DNA of 64,000 nt, taken from Isoetes taiwanensis. Lineage: Eukaryota > Streptophyta > Lycopodiopsida > Isoetales > Isoetaceae. The stretch covers positions 8,296,873-8,360,872 of the forward strand of contig JAJEKV010000027.1 of NCBI GenBank assembly GCA_021234155.1, in the 5' to 3' direction. This document shows positions 9,395 through 19,451 of this stretch, one piece after another (the stretch's first letter is position 1; each line of letters begins with the position of its first letter). The notes beneath the pieces were generated by a model that searched no databases, was not told the origin of the DNA, and was given only the letters and a program-made list of their open reading frames with translations. Position numbers and translations under genes: made by a program.

Positions 9395-10229
9395 GAGGTA
9401 TACCTATTCAAAGACGGTCGGGCAGTTGCCAAAGGAGCCATAGGAGCCATGGAGAGATGCCACTTCAAAGACATCCCAAATGGACTTGTGAGTATTGGTG
9501 TTCTAGCTGTGTTTGAGGGGCATCATGTTCTCTGTTGGCCTACTCCAGATGCAAGAACCTTAGGTGAGGCGCTGGGTTCCTTCATTCTCTGGAGGGAAAG
9601 TGATGTTCAGGACTCCAATGTCGTGGACGTGCCATCAGCATCCAAAAGACAACGAGTGGGAAGCAAGAGAGACACTATGTCGCTAACTAGGTACACACTC
9701 ATCGAGACCGACCGAAATTTATCACTCTTGTGCTTGCCATCCCCGCAATGAAGGGATTTATATCCTTCACCGTCCGGGCGATGCAAAGATGTGACCAGGT
9801 TCTTGGGTATGAAGACCGTAGGAGTGTCTCGGCACTTGAAGGCTTTCCCCCCCGGCTGGGTGAACTTCCGGTGTCAGGCATGTTTGACAATACCTAAAGC
9901 GGGCATGCTTTTGAGGTGGAATAATGATCTAGTTAGGGTTTGTGGGGTGAAGGTATCGGAAATTTTAAGTGCAGCACCAGTGGAACAGCATGATACCACA
10001 TCCAGCCAGGGGAGCTCGGAGCTTGAGAAGCATCCGCAGTACGAGAAGCGCAAATACACCTTCCATTCTCGTCAGCCAAAGAAAGCATCAAAGCCTCCAA
10101 AGATAGATCGGCTAACAACCAATGAAGCCATCTTGAGGTATAGGAAGACCATGTGTTGTAAACAGAGATGTTGTGAGAAATTCAGTAGGGATCAATCTAT
10201 AAACATGCGAAAGGATTTGCTAGATCTAT
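9395..10229 (+). pseudogene. DUF8039-type transposon protein, N-terminal part, copy 1
   Basis: The frame opens right after the splice acceptor ending at 9394. It reads EVYLFKDGRAVAKGAIGAM, then VLCWPTPDARTLGEALGSFI and LWRESDV. The 'A.GT/A...G' start and 'TLGEA.GSFI.W' end are the pattern I know from DUF8039, found in plant Ptta/En/Spm-type transposon proteins. One TGA at 9749-9751 interrupts it. The same frame then continues past 9791 (FPPGWVNFRCQACLTIPKAG) to a Cys-rich motif (MCCKQRCCEKFSRDQ) near 10170 and stops at 10229. From about 10217 the sequence belongs to an unrelated dispersed repeat, so the DUF7869 half is missing in this copy. Confidence 0.6.
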
Positions 10230-10494
10230 GATAGAAATGCACTATTGAAGAGGCCAATTTAATTGCAATTCGAATCTGGTTGTGCAATTCTGCAGTAGGC
10301 TTGAGAACAAACACCATCAATATAATATCAAAGCAGACCAACAAAAGTAGAGGTGATAAATAGTCTAGTCTTCTTCTTCGAAAGCTGCAACACCATCAAA
10401 ATATAAAAAAGGCGGGTTTAGCTAGAACCCAAAAATGCTGGAAAAGAGAAACAACTCTGTTAAGAATCATAGTTATGGCGGAGTACCTTGACAT
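10217..10494. repeat. Dispersed ~277-bp repeat, copy 1
   Basis: Nearly identical to 44769-45043, starting TTTGCTAGATCTATGATAGA and ending GGCGGAGTACCTTGAC. It replaces the expected continuation of the DUF8039 gene at 10217. I cannot see terminal repeats or a coding frame. The high identity points to recent movement or duplication. Confidence 0.85.
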
Positions 10495-10657
10495 AGTTAA
10501 GAATCATAGTTAAGAATCATAGTTATGGCGGAGTCTCTAACAGAGAAAGGAGGTTAAATGTTATTTTATACACCATCAAGTGCCAGGCCCATTGGTGACG
10601 CCCAACATAAGAGTAAAAGTTGTAAGAGAGAATCTAAAACCAAACAAAGTACCAATC
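10495..10657. repeat. Short direct repeats beside the dispersed repeat
   Basis: AGTTAAGAATCATAGTTA is reiterated near 10460-10530, along with a second ATGGCGGAGT. It looks like local slippage or re-insertion at the end of the 277-bp repeat. No gene is visible. Confidence 0.5.
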
Positions 10658-11458
10658 TCACTCGACGCGAGAGGAAGGGTTTTTCTTTTTAGGATCCTGG
10701 TACGCTCCCACCCATACACGACTACCTCCGTCTATAGTCTTCATGGCGGATAAGCATTCACTCAAACGATCTGGACTGATAAAGATCGTGATCCAATATA
10801 GTTGCTGATCCGTTAGCACACTAATCTGGTCCAAGAACTTCTGGTAATCCTCCTTGCTCCATTTCCTGATATTTCTGAAATCACATCCGATAAACCGAGC
10901 AGAGGTATTGACCACATCAACTGACATCCCCAGAGGACTGACACGGTAGCATTTGAACGATTTAGATCCCTCTTCCACCGGTCCGCGCAGATACTCATCA
11001 ACCTTAAGGATAAGAGCCTTTGGAAGGTTGAGCTTTTCTGCCTCCTTGCGGCTATCAACCCAATCACCTACACTATTAGCGAACATTAACATCAAATTTT
11101 CCGTGAATATGGGATGAATTTTTCTCAAATCTGCCATGTTCTCAACTTTGACCTTCTTTACATCTTTCAGGTACTTAAGGAGTGCACGCTCGACAGTGCC
11201 AATCTTCTTCAGTTCTCCCACACGGATTTTCATGACACGCCTACCCGTGTAATTTTTAGTGGTCTTGATGTACGTGGTGCCTGTCATGATCTCTGTCAAC
11301 AGTCTTTGCAAATCCTTTGGATGCATGGACTTTAAGGGTCTGCACTTGTTATTCGTGAACATTCTCAGCCGGTCCTTAACCACTATCGTCTCACCCAATT
11401 CATCTTTTAGTTGGTCTTCATAGAACAAGCCCGAGCCACTAATAGGCACATATTCCAA
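10658..11458 (-). CDS. Unrecognised minus-strand protein, main exon
   Basis: An open frame of 266 codons with a balanced, protein-like composition (MEYVPISGSGLFYEDQLKDE at the start; NYTGRRVMKIRVGELKKIGT; WSKEDYQKFLDQISVLTDQQ; LYWITIFISPDRLSECL). I recognise no family. Upstream coding pieces with the same orientation lie at 12171-13732, so the annotated ATG may be internal to a larger spliced gene. No good splice acceptor in the right frame is visible just upstream, because the best candidate (GAAACTTAG near 11500) leads to a TGA. Its position between two copies of the DUF8039 gene, on the opposite strand, fits a second gene of the same transposon. Confidence 0.5.
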   Translation of the reverse strand: MEYVPISGSGLFYEDQLKDELGETIVVKDRLRMFTNNKCRPLKSMHPKDLQRLLTEIMTGTTYIKTTKNYTGRRVMKIRVGELKKIGTVERALLKYLKDVKKVKVENMADLRKIHPIFTENLMLMFANSVGDWVDSRKEAEKLNLPKALILKVDEYLRGPVEEGSKSFKCYRVSPLGMSVDVVNTSARFIGCDFRNIRKWSKEDYQKFLDQISVLTDQQLYWITIFISPDRLSECLSAMKTIDGGSRVWVGAYQDPKKKNPSSRVE

Positions 11459-11599
11459 GTTTAGTCATCCAAGTACACGAAGTAATGTCGTAATCTCGCA
11501 TGCTAAGTTTCTTCAATGTGCCTTAGCTATAGCGAGCCAATCACCTTGACATAGTAAACTTAGCATTTTTGAAATATATGCTCTCAAAATTGAGAAATG

Positions 11600-12130
11600 C
11601 ACAAGCTAACATGAGATGCACATGGGGCCAAGGGGGTGCAATTTAACAAGGTGAGTGCACAAGGAGGAAGCTCTCAAATTGAAGCCCACGCCCAATTTGA
11701 TGGCCAAGGGGTGCAATTTAAGTAGGTGAGTGCACAAGGAGCCTTCCCAAATTGGGCGCCCGCCCAATTTGATGTCAAGGGGGTGCAATTTAACAGGGTG
11801 AGTGCACAAGGCGGCCTCTCAAATTGGGCGCCCGCCCAATTTGATGGCCAAGGGGGTGCAATTTAAGTAGGTGAGTGCACAAGGGCCTTCCCAAATTGGG
11901 CCCAGCCCATTTTTGATGACCAAGGGGTGCAAGTTAACAGGGGTGAATGCACAAGGAGGCCTCTCAAATTGGGCGCCCGCCCAATTTGATGGCCAAGGGG
12001 GTGCAATTTAATGAGGGTGAGTGCACAAGGAGGCTTCCCAAATTGGCCAGCCCAATTTGATGGCCAAGGGGTGCAATTTAACATGCATATACACATGAGG
12101 CGTCCCAAATTGGTAGCCCGCCCATTTGAT
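11600..12130. repeat. 73-bp tandem array carrying the short palindrome
   Basis: Six to seven units of about 73 bp, with the marker GTGAGTGCACAAGG at 11651, 11726, 11798, 11871, 11943 (variant) and 12016. Each unit has one AAATTGGGCGCCCGCCCAAT palindrome or a decayed form, followed by GGTGCAATTTAA. On the minus-strand gene it falls inside the putative intron between the exon ending at 12171 and the exon at 11458. Confidence 0.85.
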
Positions 12131-12170
12131 GAGAAAAAAAATACTACAAGAACAATTAGAATTGACTTAC

Positions 12171-12660
12171 TTGAATATCGCTATCTTGGGATAGTCCACG
12201 CTTTCCCTTCTTGACTTTCCATAGATTGCCCATTGATTCCTTAGGCTCTTTGTATTTTGCTCGAAGTAAACATCCCGATGGATGGTATTCTTTGTGATAT
12301 CGTTGCTCTCTGGCTAACCTTCACATATTGATGGGAGTGAGGTTCCCTGCCCGACCTGTGACATTTTCTTTTAGCGTAGAAGAAAAGATAAGATCTTTCG
12401 GATGAGCCCTTTTGGTGGCCATTCAAGGGCACGATTAACAAGAATTTGGGCAAGCTGCGGTGGTGTGATTGCCATTTACAATCCAGTGCATTTTTCCAAA
12501 TCGCGGCCTTCTTCCACTTCATTACACGTCCGATTAATGCGGATCAAAGGGTACAACATCCGCTGGGTGGATGCATCACGGACATTAACAAGCGATTCAT
12601 AGAGTGTATCTACATGTTGGGCCGATGACCACATAGGTCATATTTGCGGTGCTTGATGCA
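12171..12660 (-). pseudogene. Unrecognised minus-strand gene, middle exon pieces
   Basis: Reading leftwards from about 12620: LYESLVNVRDASTQRMLYPL, a stop, ITPPQLAQILVNRALEWPPK, then REQRYHKEYHPSGCLLRAKY up to QDSDIQ. These pieces sit in different frames or are separated by stops. The last is followed at 12170 by a perfect donor (GTAAGT on the minus strand). They look like real but damaged coding sequence, or exons separated by short introns that I cannot resolve. Confidence 0.4.
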
Positions 12661-12946
12661 TTTTAAATATATCCACCTCTATTTCGAAATCAATTCCAAG
12701 AGGATAGATCCTTTCCCTGTGCTTAATGTTGATCAATGCACTTTGTGACAGCTCACGTCTGCTTTCCTGGGTCAAGGCCCCGCCAGATGTCGAGCACTTA
12801 ACAATTTGCCTGTCATCTTCCTCCCCGAGCACATCCTGTCCGAACTCCCCATCGGATCCACCTGACGTGGATGGAGGAGTCGAGTCTCTTCTTTTCTTCG
12901 ACGAGGAAGCTATAGCCTCGTGCCGACTTCGTTTTCTTACTTGCAT
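12638..12946 (-). CDS. Unrecognised minus-strand gene, basic/Ser-rich segment
   Basis: Open for 102 codons: MQVRKRSRHEAIASSSKKRR, then an acidic stretch (GGSDGEFGQDVLGEEDDRQ) and a more globular end (IKHRERIYPLGIDFEIEVDI). The basic clusters could be a nuclear localisation signal. It is collinear with the neighbouring minus-strand pieces and probably part of the same gene. No family is recognised. Confidence 0.4.
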   Translation of the reverse strand: MQVRKRSRHEAIASSSKKRRDSTPPSTSGGSDGEFGQDVLGEEDDRQIVKCSTSGGALTQESRRELSQSALINIKHRERIYPLGIDFEIEVDIFKMHQAPQI

Positions 12947-13273
12947 TTCTGGGGGGGACTGCTCAGATACCTCCTGCGATGGAATGCTTGGGTCCGGGCT
13001 ACGTGATGTTCTTCACATACCACCAAGAATCAATTTGCTCGTTGTTGTTTCTGATCTTTTCTTTCTAGGAACAGTTTTTTTTTTCTGAGGACACAGATGT
13101 TGGCTTCTCTGTGCCCTTCGGTCCGTCATTCTTCCTAGGAACTCCATAACGTGACCTCAACCAAGGCGTGTCATAGACCTTTGGTTGGTTCTTCCCATGA
13201 TATTCTGTGTAAAGGGCCTTTGATCGATTTTGTTTATGATCTAGTATGCACTGTCTAACTGTGTTAAACCCAT
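12947..13273 (-). pseudogene. Minus-strand coding remnant between exons
   Basis: In a frame offset from both neighbours it reads DGFNTVRQCILDHKQNRSKA, then YHGKNQPKVYDTPWLRSRYG and PRKNDGPKGTEKPTS. This is protein-like text that would continue the frame ending at 13274 after a one- or two-base shift. A run of A (T on the plus strand, 13075-13085) follows and may be an indel hotspot. Confidence 0.4.
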
Positions 13274-13732
13274 CTATAATGTGAGTCCAGATCTTTCAAG
13301 GCTTTCGTAAGAAGCGAGGACCCAGCCCTTGGACTGACACGAATGTGGAGCCTCAGTGATGCTTGCATGCATTAGCTGAGGATCGTAAGTCTCAAAGGGT
13401 AACCTGTATCCCTGAAATGACTTATCAAGCACGTCTTCCACGACAAGATCTATCTCGCTGTCAACCTCAGTGCTCACAGTCATGTCAATTGCGATACCAG
13501 CATTCTGTGTCCTCTGAGTCCCGGGCTCAGCAAAGTATAAGCATAGATCCTTGAGCTGATTTGTGCTTGAGCCAGGGTGGATTGGGCCTACCTCTATGCA
13601 CCATGAAAACTTGTCGGCTACATTAGTCATTAGCTCTGGGACGACTTCAATACCATTGAACTGAATGCTCGAGTCTGTTTCCTTTCTTTGCGGCAAATGC
13701 ACGTACCAGCGGAGGGCCAGCTCCATGTACAC
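13274..13732 (-). CDS. Unrecognised minus-strand gene, 5' exon
   Basis: Open for 152 codons: MYMELALRWYVHLPQRKETD, then IQFNGIEVVPELMTNVADKF, LKDLCLYFAEPGTQRTQNAG and EIDLVVEDVLDKSFQGYRLP. I recognise no family. The frame is free of low-complexity sequence and looks genuinely coding. The true start may lie further upstream, in or beyond the palindromic array. A stop at 13274 is probably a small frameshift, given the coding text that follows. Confidence 0.5.
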   Translation of the reverse strand: MYMELALRWYVHLPQRKETDSSIQFNGIEVVPELMTNVADKFSWCIEVGPIHPGSSTNQLKDLCLYFAEPGTQRTQNAGIAIDMTVSTEVDSEIDLVVEDVLDKSFQGYRLPFETYDPQLMHASITEAPHSCQSKGWVLASYESLERSGLTL

Positions 13733-13799
13733 GCGTCGCGGTTTGTTTAGTTACGGCCATAGGTGCTGCATAACATCATTCATTAATCCCATTAGTAGT

Positions 13800-14740
13800 G
13801 TATGCAAGCATTGAAACAAGGTAGGGGAGAACAGAGGAGGTTTGGATGGAGGAACAGAGGAGGTTTGGATGGAGGAACAGAGGAAAGCGGAGACAAATCG
13901 GGCGCCCGCCCAATTTGCCACCCCAGAAGAGGTTTGGATGGAGGAACAGAGGAAAGCGGAGACAAATCGGGCGCCCGCCCAATTTGGCACCCCAGGGGAG
14001 GATTGGACGGAGGAACAGAGGCAAGAAAAGACAAATTGGGCGCCCGCCCAATTTGCCAGAGCAGAGGAGGTTAGCAAGCACAGATGGGCCAGAGGGTCCC
14101 AAATTGGGCGCCCCAATTTGGCAACCCAGGGGAGGATTGGATGGAGGAACAGAGGCAAGAAAAGACAAATTGGGCGCCCGCCCAATTTGCCAGAGCAGAG
14201 GAGGTTAGCAAGCACAGACGGGCCAGAGGGTCCCAAATTGGGCGCCCGCCCAATTTGGCACCCCAGGGGAGGATTGAATGAAGGAACAGAGGCAAGAGAA
14301 GACAAATTGGGCGCCCGCCCAATTTGCCAGAGCAGAGGAGGTTAGCAAGCACAGACGGGCGAGAGGGTCCCAAATTGGGCGCCCGGGATTTAATACCCCT
14401 GAAGGATGTTTGGATGGAGCAACAGAGGCATGAGGAGACAAATTGGGCCCAATTTGCGAACGAAGGAGGTTAGCAAGCACAGATGGGCCAGAGGGTCCCA
14501 AATTTGGCGCCCGCCCGATTTGGCACCCCAGAGAAGGTTTGGATGGAGGAACAGAGGCATGAGGAGACAAATTGGGCCAATTTAATTTGAACTGAAGGAG
14601 GTTAGCAAGCCTGCACACAGGGATTGGCATCCCGGGGAGGATTGGATGGAGCAACGGCAGGAAAAAGACAAACGGGCGCCTATTTGCCCGAAGCAGAGGA
14701 GGTTAGCAAGCCTGCAGACCCGCCCAGAGGCCGGCCAGGT
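13800..14740. repeat. ~134-bp tandem array with two palindromes per unit
   Basis: AGGAGGTTAGCAAGCACAGA recurs at about 14065, 14199, 14336, 14464, 14594 and 14697. Between repeats lie CAAATTGGGCGCCCGCCCAA palindromes and GGGGAGGATTGGATGGAGGA. The left end (13830-13990) uses a shorter unit, GGTTTGGATGGAGGAACAGA. Long open frames on both strands here are a by-product of the repeat and not genes. Confidence 0.85.
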
Positions 14741-15435
14741 TTGGAGACACCAGTAGGTTTATAAGCATGGAAGCGAGGGGTGTGTGGATGTAGAGGGTTA
14801 TTTGGTCACGAGGACACCACGGTTCACGATGTACTAAGTCACAACCAAGAGGCGAGAGGTGCGCGGCGCCCGAGGGTTTACAAGCATAGAAACCAAAGCC
14901 CGATGGATGTAGGATAGGCGAAATTTCATTTAGGGTGGGGTGCTTATGGCCGTTGGCTTTATCGCTGCTGATAATATAATAAACTAAACTTAAATATAAA
15001 AGCGGTACCTTTTCCTTCCTTCAAAGGTCGTTTTTCCATGGCCGGTACATTGCGGTGTTCTTTAGCGGTGAAATTGGTAGGCCCAATTTCCTTCTGTTCT
15101 TGGTGGTCCTTAGGGGTTGAAATTGGGCACCCGCCCAATTTGCTACCTGTTGCAGTCTTTCTTAGCAGGTGAAATTGGGCGGGCGCCCAATTTCTCCTTG
15201 TAGTGCTCCATAGCAGTTGTAATTGGGCACCCGCCCAATTTGCCATCACATGGTGCTTTCATAAATGATACATAGTTAGTCTTTAGATTCTGGCCGGGAG
15301 GAAATTGGTGGGTGCCCAATTTCACCTCCCAAGAACCATTACAAAAAAAGCAAATTGGGCGGTCGCCCAATTTCACTGTAAGAACCATCTGCTAAAACTT
15401 TTGCGGATCAACAGTTCATTTCTTCTTTGTGCGGG
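14741..15435 (+). repeat. Leader region with palindromes, direct-repeat copy 2
   Basis: Second copy of the leader at 8695-9394, with the same order of single-copy sequence and six palindromes at about 15069, 15118, 15171, 15219, 15299 and 15350. It differs by many scattered small indels and short replacements. The splice acceptor TTTGTGCAG of copy 1 reads TTTGTGCGG here. Confidence 0.75.
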
Positions 15436-16726
15436 GAGGTATACCTATTCAAAGGCGGTTGAGGCTGATTGCCAAAGAGCCATAGGAGCCATGGAGAGAT
15501 GCCACTTCAAAGACATCCCAAATGGACTTGTGAGTATTGGTGTTCTAGGCTGTGTTTGAGGGGCATCATGTTCTCTGTTGGCCTACTCGGATGCAAGAAC
15601 CTTAGGTGGGCTGGGTTCCTTCATTCTCTGGAGGGAAAGTGATGTTCGGGGACTCCAATGTCGTGGGCGTGCCATCGGCATCAAAAGACAGCGAGTGGGA
15701 AGCAAGAGAGACTATATGTAAGCTAACTAGGTACACACTCTTTTGAGCCCACTGCGAAATTTATCACTCTTGTCTTGCCATCCTGCTGCGGCGAAGGTTT
15801 ATATCCTTCATTGGTCCGGTCAGCGATCGCGAAGATGTGACCAGTTCTTGGGTATGAAGACCGTAGGGAGTATGCGTTATTGAAGGCTTTCCCCTCAAAC
15901 CGGAGGTGAACTTCGGTGTCGGGCATGTTTGACAATACCTAAAGCGGGCATGCTTTTGAGGTGGAATAATGATCTAGTTAGGGTTTGTGGGGTGAAGGTA
16001 TCGGGAAATTTTAAGTGCAGCACCCGATTGGAACGACATGATACCACATCCGGCCGGGGGAGCTTCGGAGCTTGAGAAGCATCCGAGTGCGAGAAGCGCA
16101 AATACACCTTCCATTCTCGTCGACCAAAGAAAGCATCAAAGCCTCCAAAGATAGATCGGCTAACAACCAATGAAGCCATCTTGAGGTATAGGAAGACCAT
16201 GTGTTTATGCTTGAGAGATGTTGTGAGAAATTCGGTAGGGATCAAGCTATAAACATGCGAAAGGATTTCTTAAGCCATGAAATCGTAAGCGGGACCACTT
16301 TTGTGTATGATATGTTAGGCAACAATCGAAGGGTAAAAGGGTACATCGGCTAGTCTTGCAAAGGCGTCGATTAATGCGTGAGAGAGCTTGGTACCTTGGT
16401 CTTGGGATTTCAAAGTCGGGGGTATCTCAAGTGGAAGGCGAGATTCGCTCCGGTGCTTTCGAAAGGCTGAGCATGGCAATTCGAGCCGCGATGAAAGCAC
16501 GTCTGGCGACCTTGGCCTCGAGGCTGTTTTCCATGTTAGAGTGAAGGAAAATTGTGAATCCTTACCTCCCGCGGCGGGAGGAATGATGATGGGATTGAGA
16601 AAACGTGAGGAAGTTGCACTGCTATGTTTTACGAAGACATGCATTCTCGAAGAGGTCAACGGTTGAAGTGATGGCACTCCACGGGCAAGAAGGTATCTCC
16701 AACGATTTCATAGGGCGTGGGCGAGG

Positions 16727-17325
16727 GGAATAAATTACTAATCACATATTTCTTATTAGTCGAATGACTTTAGCTAAACTTGCTTTCGATATTAATCCCA
16801 AAACTTTTACGGGTTTAGCTAAACTCTATACATTTTCCTCTCATACTTTCTAGCGTTTAGCTAAACTAACGCAAGCATCATCCCAAAAATTTCTATGGTG
16901 TGGCCAACAGAAAATATTAAACAAAATTACTATACCTTTTTTTCAATATATTCCACTTATTTTTGTCATTTTCTTTGTGAAAACATTCTAAAATAATGCT
17001 AACTAGTAAAGTCTAGAACTCAAATTAATTCATAATGCTGGAAACTAAACTACTAGTCATATATTTCATATAAACTAGAATGATGTTAGCTAAACTAGCC
17101 CGAAATTCATTCTAAAAGTTTCAATGGTTTAGCTAAACACTACAAAATTTCACGCTCTTACTTTCTAGCGTTTGGCTAAAGAGCTCCAGGGTTGGTGCAG
17201 TCCCGAAAAAAGTTAAGCTAAAATTATTATTATTTTCCCAATTTTTTCCATTTACTTTAGCCAAGTTTTTTTGAAAATGTGCTAAAAAATCGCCAAATAG
17301 CTAAGTTTAGCCCTTAAATTATTCC
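16727..17325. repeat. Dispersed dimeric repeat with GGAATAA ends, copy 1
   Basis: It begins GGAATAAATTACTAATCACA and ends TTAAATTATTCC, so the ends form a 10-bp imperfect terminal inverted repeat. The two halves resemble each other: the motifs TAGCTAAACT, TTTCTAGCGTTTAGCTAAA and a start-like GGAAACTAAACTACTAGTCA recur at about 17040. A diverged copy lies at 55672-56414. It has no coding capacity. It interrupts the DUF7869 gene, so it inserted later. Confidence 0.75.
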
Positions 17326-18910
17326 ATGGACGTGGAGACGTAGCTTCAAGGACGTCAGTATTGCTAAGAAGAATGCATTCTCCAAGTGTGACACTTGCGA
17401 GGTTATCCGCACGAAGCTGTTGAAGACCAAGGATGAGGCTGAGAGGAGAATATTGCATGATCAGAGAAGGGCACATAGACTAGAGCAGCAATCATGTCGC
17501 ACCCAGTACTGGTCATGGAGACTGTTATCCCACAGGCATCCTCGAGACTTTGTATGTATCATTCACGACAAAATGGATCAGGCAAAGACTATGATTCCAA
17601 AGTTGTTCGATTCCGTGAAGTCCCTTTGGAGACTAGATAAGCTAAAGACTTCATTGACAGGTGCACTTACCCATGGCCATGGGAGAGGGTGCTATGGAAA
17701 TTTTGCTTTGGATCGTGGTCGGGGCGACTCCAACTTCCACGTAGGTTCCTTGAATAGTATTCTGAAAAGGTTGGAGCTGTCTAATGAGTTTGCAGGAGGC
17801 CATCTTGCCGCGGTCGATCCTTCATCCCAGTTGGGCAAGGGCCTTACGTGACACCACTGCGCTAGCGTCCAAGTTGTCGCTGTCTGGGAAGAGCATCCCC
17901 GTTGCCATCCCTCAACCTGAGGGACCCTCATTGAAGCGCCTCCCTCGCAAATTGATGTTGCAACTAGACAATGCATCCGGACAAAACAAAAATAGGTATG
18001 TATTCTCATATCTTTCATACCTTGTATATCTGGGTGTTTTCGAGGAGATTGAGTTAGGTTTTATGATGCCTGGCCATACACATGATGATATAGATGCTAT
18101 GTTTGGTAATTTTTCATCTACCTTGAGGAAAGCCGAAGTGCTAACCATGCCCGAGTTGTTGTATGAATTTCATACGTGCAATCTCAACACGCCAGTGCCA
18201 TATCTTGTTCATAAGGTTCCAGATTGGAAAGGTTTCATAGAAGGGTATATCACGATGGGGAAGATAGATTGATTTGGTCTACTTGAGCCTCTGACCTTTA
18301 GGTTTGCTATGAATGGTGACTGGCCTGTCATGTACCATAAGGCTCGTCCTACGTTCGTGGATTGGCTACCTGCTGGTGGAATAAGAATGTGGAAAGAAGG
18401 AGAGGATGGAAAACCCCTAATGCCATCTGGAAATCCGAAGATGCTAGCACCTAAGAGCTCGGTGAAAGACATTGGTCAGCTCCGAAACAGTATCCATAAG
18501 CATATCCTCCATTGGGTCGCACGCTCGACGAACAAGAAGGGCACACCAGAGACGGCCAAATATACAGCACAATTTACGGCGACAATTGAATATTGGATGG
18601 GACTCTTGGAGCATCTGGGTAACATCACCAACGTGGAAGGTCCTTACGAGGACTTTTGGCCGCGCACTAGGCAAGATAGACTTGACGTACCTGACGTGGT
18701 GGTTGTGATGGAGCCAATTGCAACCATTACTCCTTCTTATGTTGGTCCATTGAAGGATAAGCCCGTACCAGAATTCAATCCTTTCAAGGATTTGAAGAAG
18801 AGCATGTTTGTATTGGCGCGCCCTGATGATGTCTTGTGCCCAACATGGCTAGGGTATGCTATAGAGGAACCCCAAATGGATGATAAGAAAGACAACTTCG
18901 AGACTATCCA

Positions 18911-19451
18911 TTAGGGATTTTTTGAGATCATAAAAGGGCCTTCTAAGAATTGCTGACTAAGCTATATGAACTACCAATCGGAAAACAGAATTGGTAATCC
19001 ATTCAGCAAAACAGTTATAACTAACTCACTGGATCACATTTTCTAGCATAAGTGTTGATAGAAAAGTTCAAATGAGCTCTTGTTTGGTGCAATAGATATA
19101 TCTCATTGAGATCTTTCCAACCTTGAGTGGTTTTGCATATCTTTTAGCCCCGTAGGATAGTAAAAAATGGTAAAAACCATATTTTTTGGAGTTTTGACAA
19201 TCATAAGTCGTTAAAATATGTGCAAAGCACCTAAGGTTGGAAAGATCTCATCTATCTATTGCACTAAACGAGAGCTCATTTGGACTTTTCTATCAATAGT
19301 TATGCTAGAAAATGTGATTCAGTGAGTTAGTCATAACAGTTTTGCTGACTGGACCCATCAGGCTCTAATTTCTGATTGGTAGTTCATTTATCTTCATTTG
19401 GCTTAGTTGGCATGTTTTGAAGGCCCTTTTTTAATCTAAAAAAAACCCTAA
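18911..19451. mobile_element. Foldback (MITE-like) element inside the DUF7869 gene
   Basis: The ends TTAGGGATTTTTT and AAAAAAAACCCTAA are inverted. The inverted homology then continues inward for about 230 bp on each side (AAAAGGGCCTTC against GAAGGCCCTTTTTT; TAACTCACTGGATCACATTT against its complement; ATGAGCTC against GAGCTCAT), with a small central loop near 19170-19200. It has no coding sequence. It is flanked by CCA on both sides. It is not an intron: there is no GT at the left junction, and excision leaves the coding frame intact. Confidence 0.8.

Noticed and set aside
13776-14654. Long open frames on both strands in the palindrome array
   Set aside because: They follow from repeat units lacking stops. 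The products are reiterated GAP/RPI-type strings present in all frames, with no codon-level signal.
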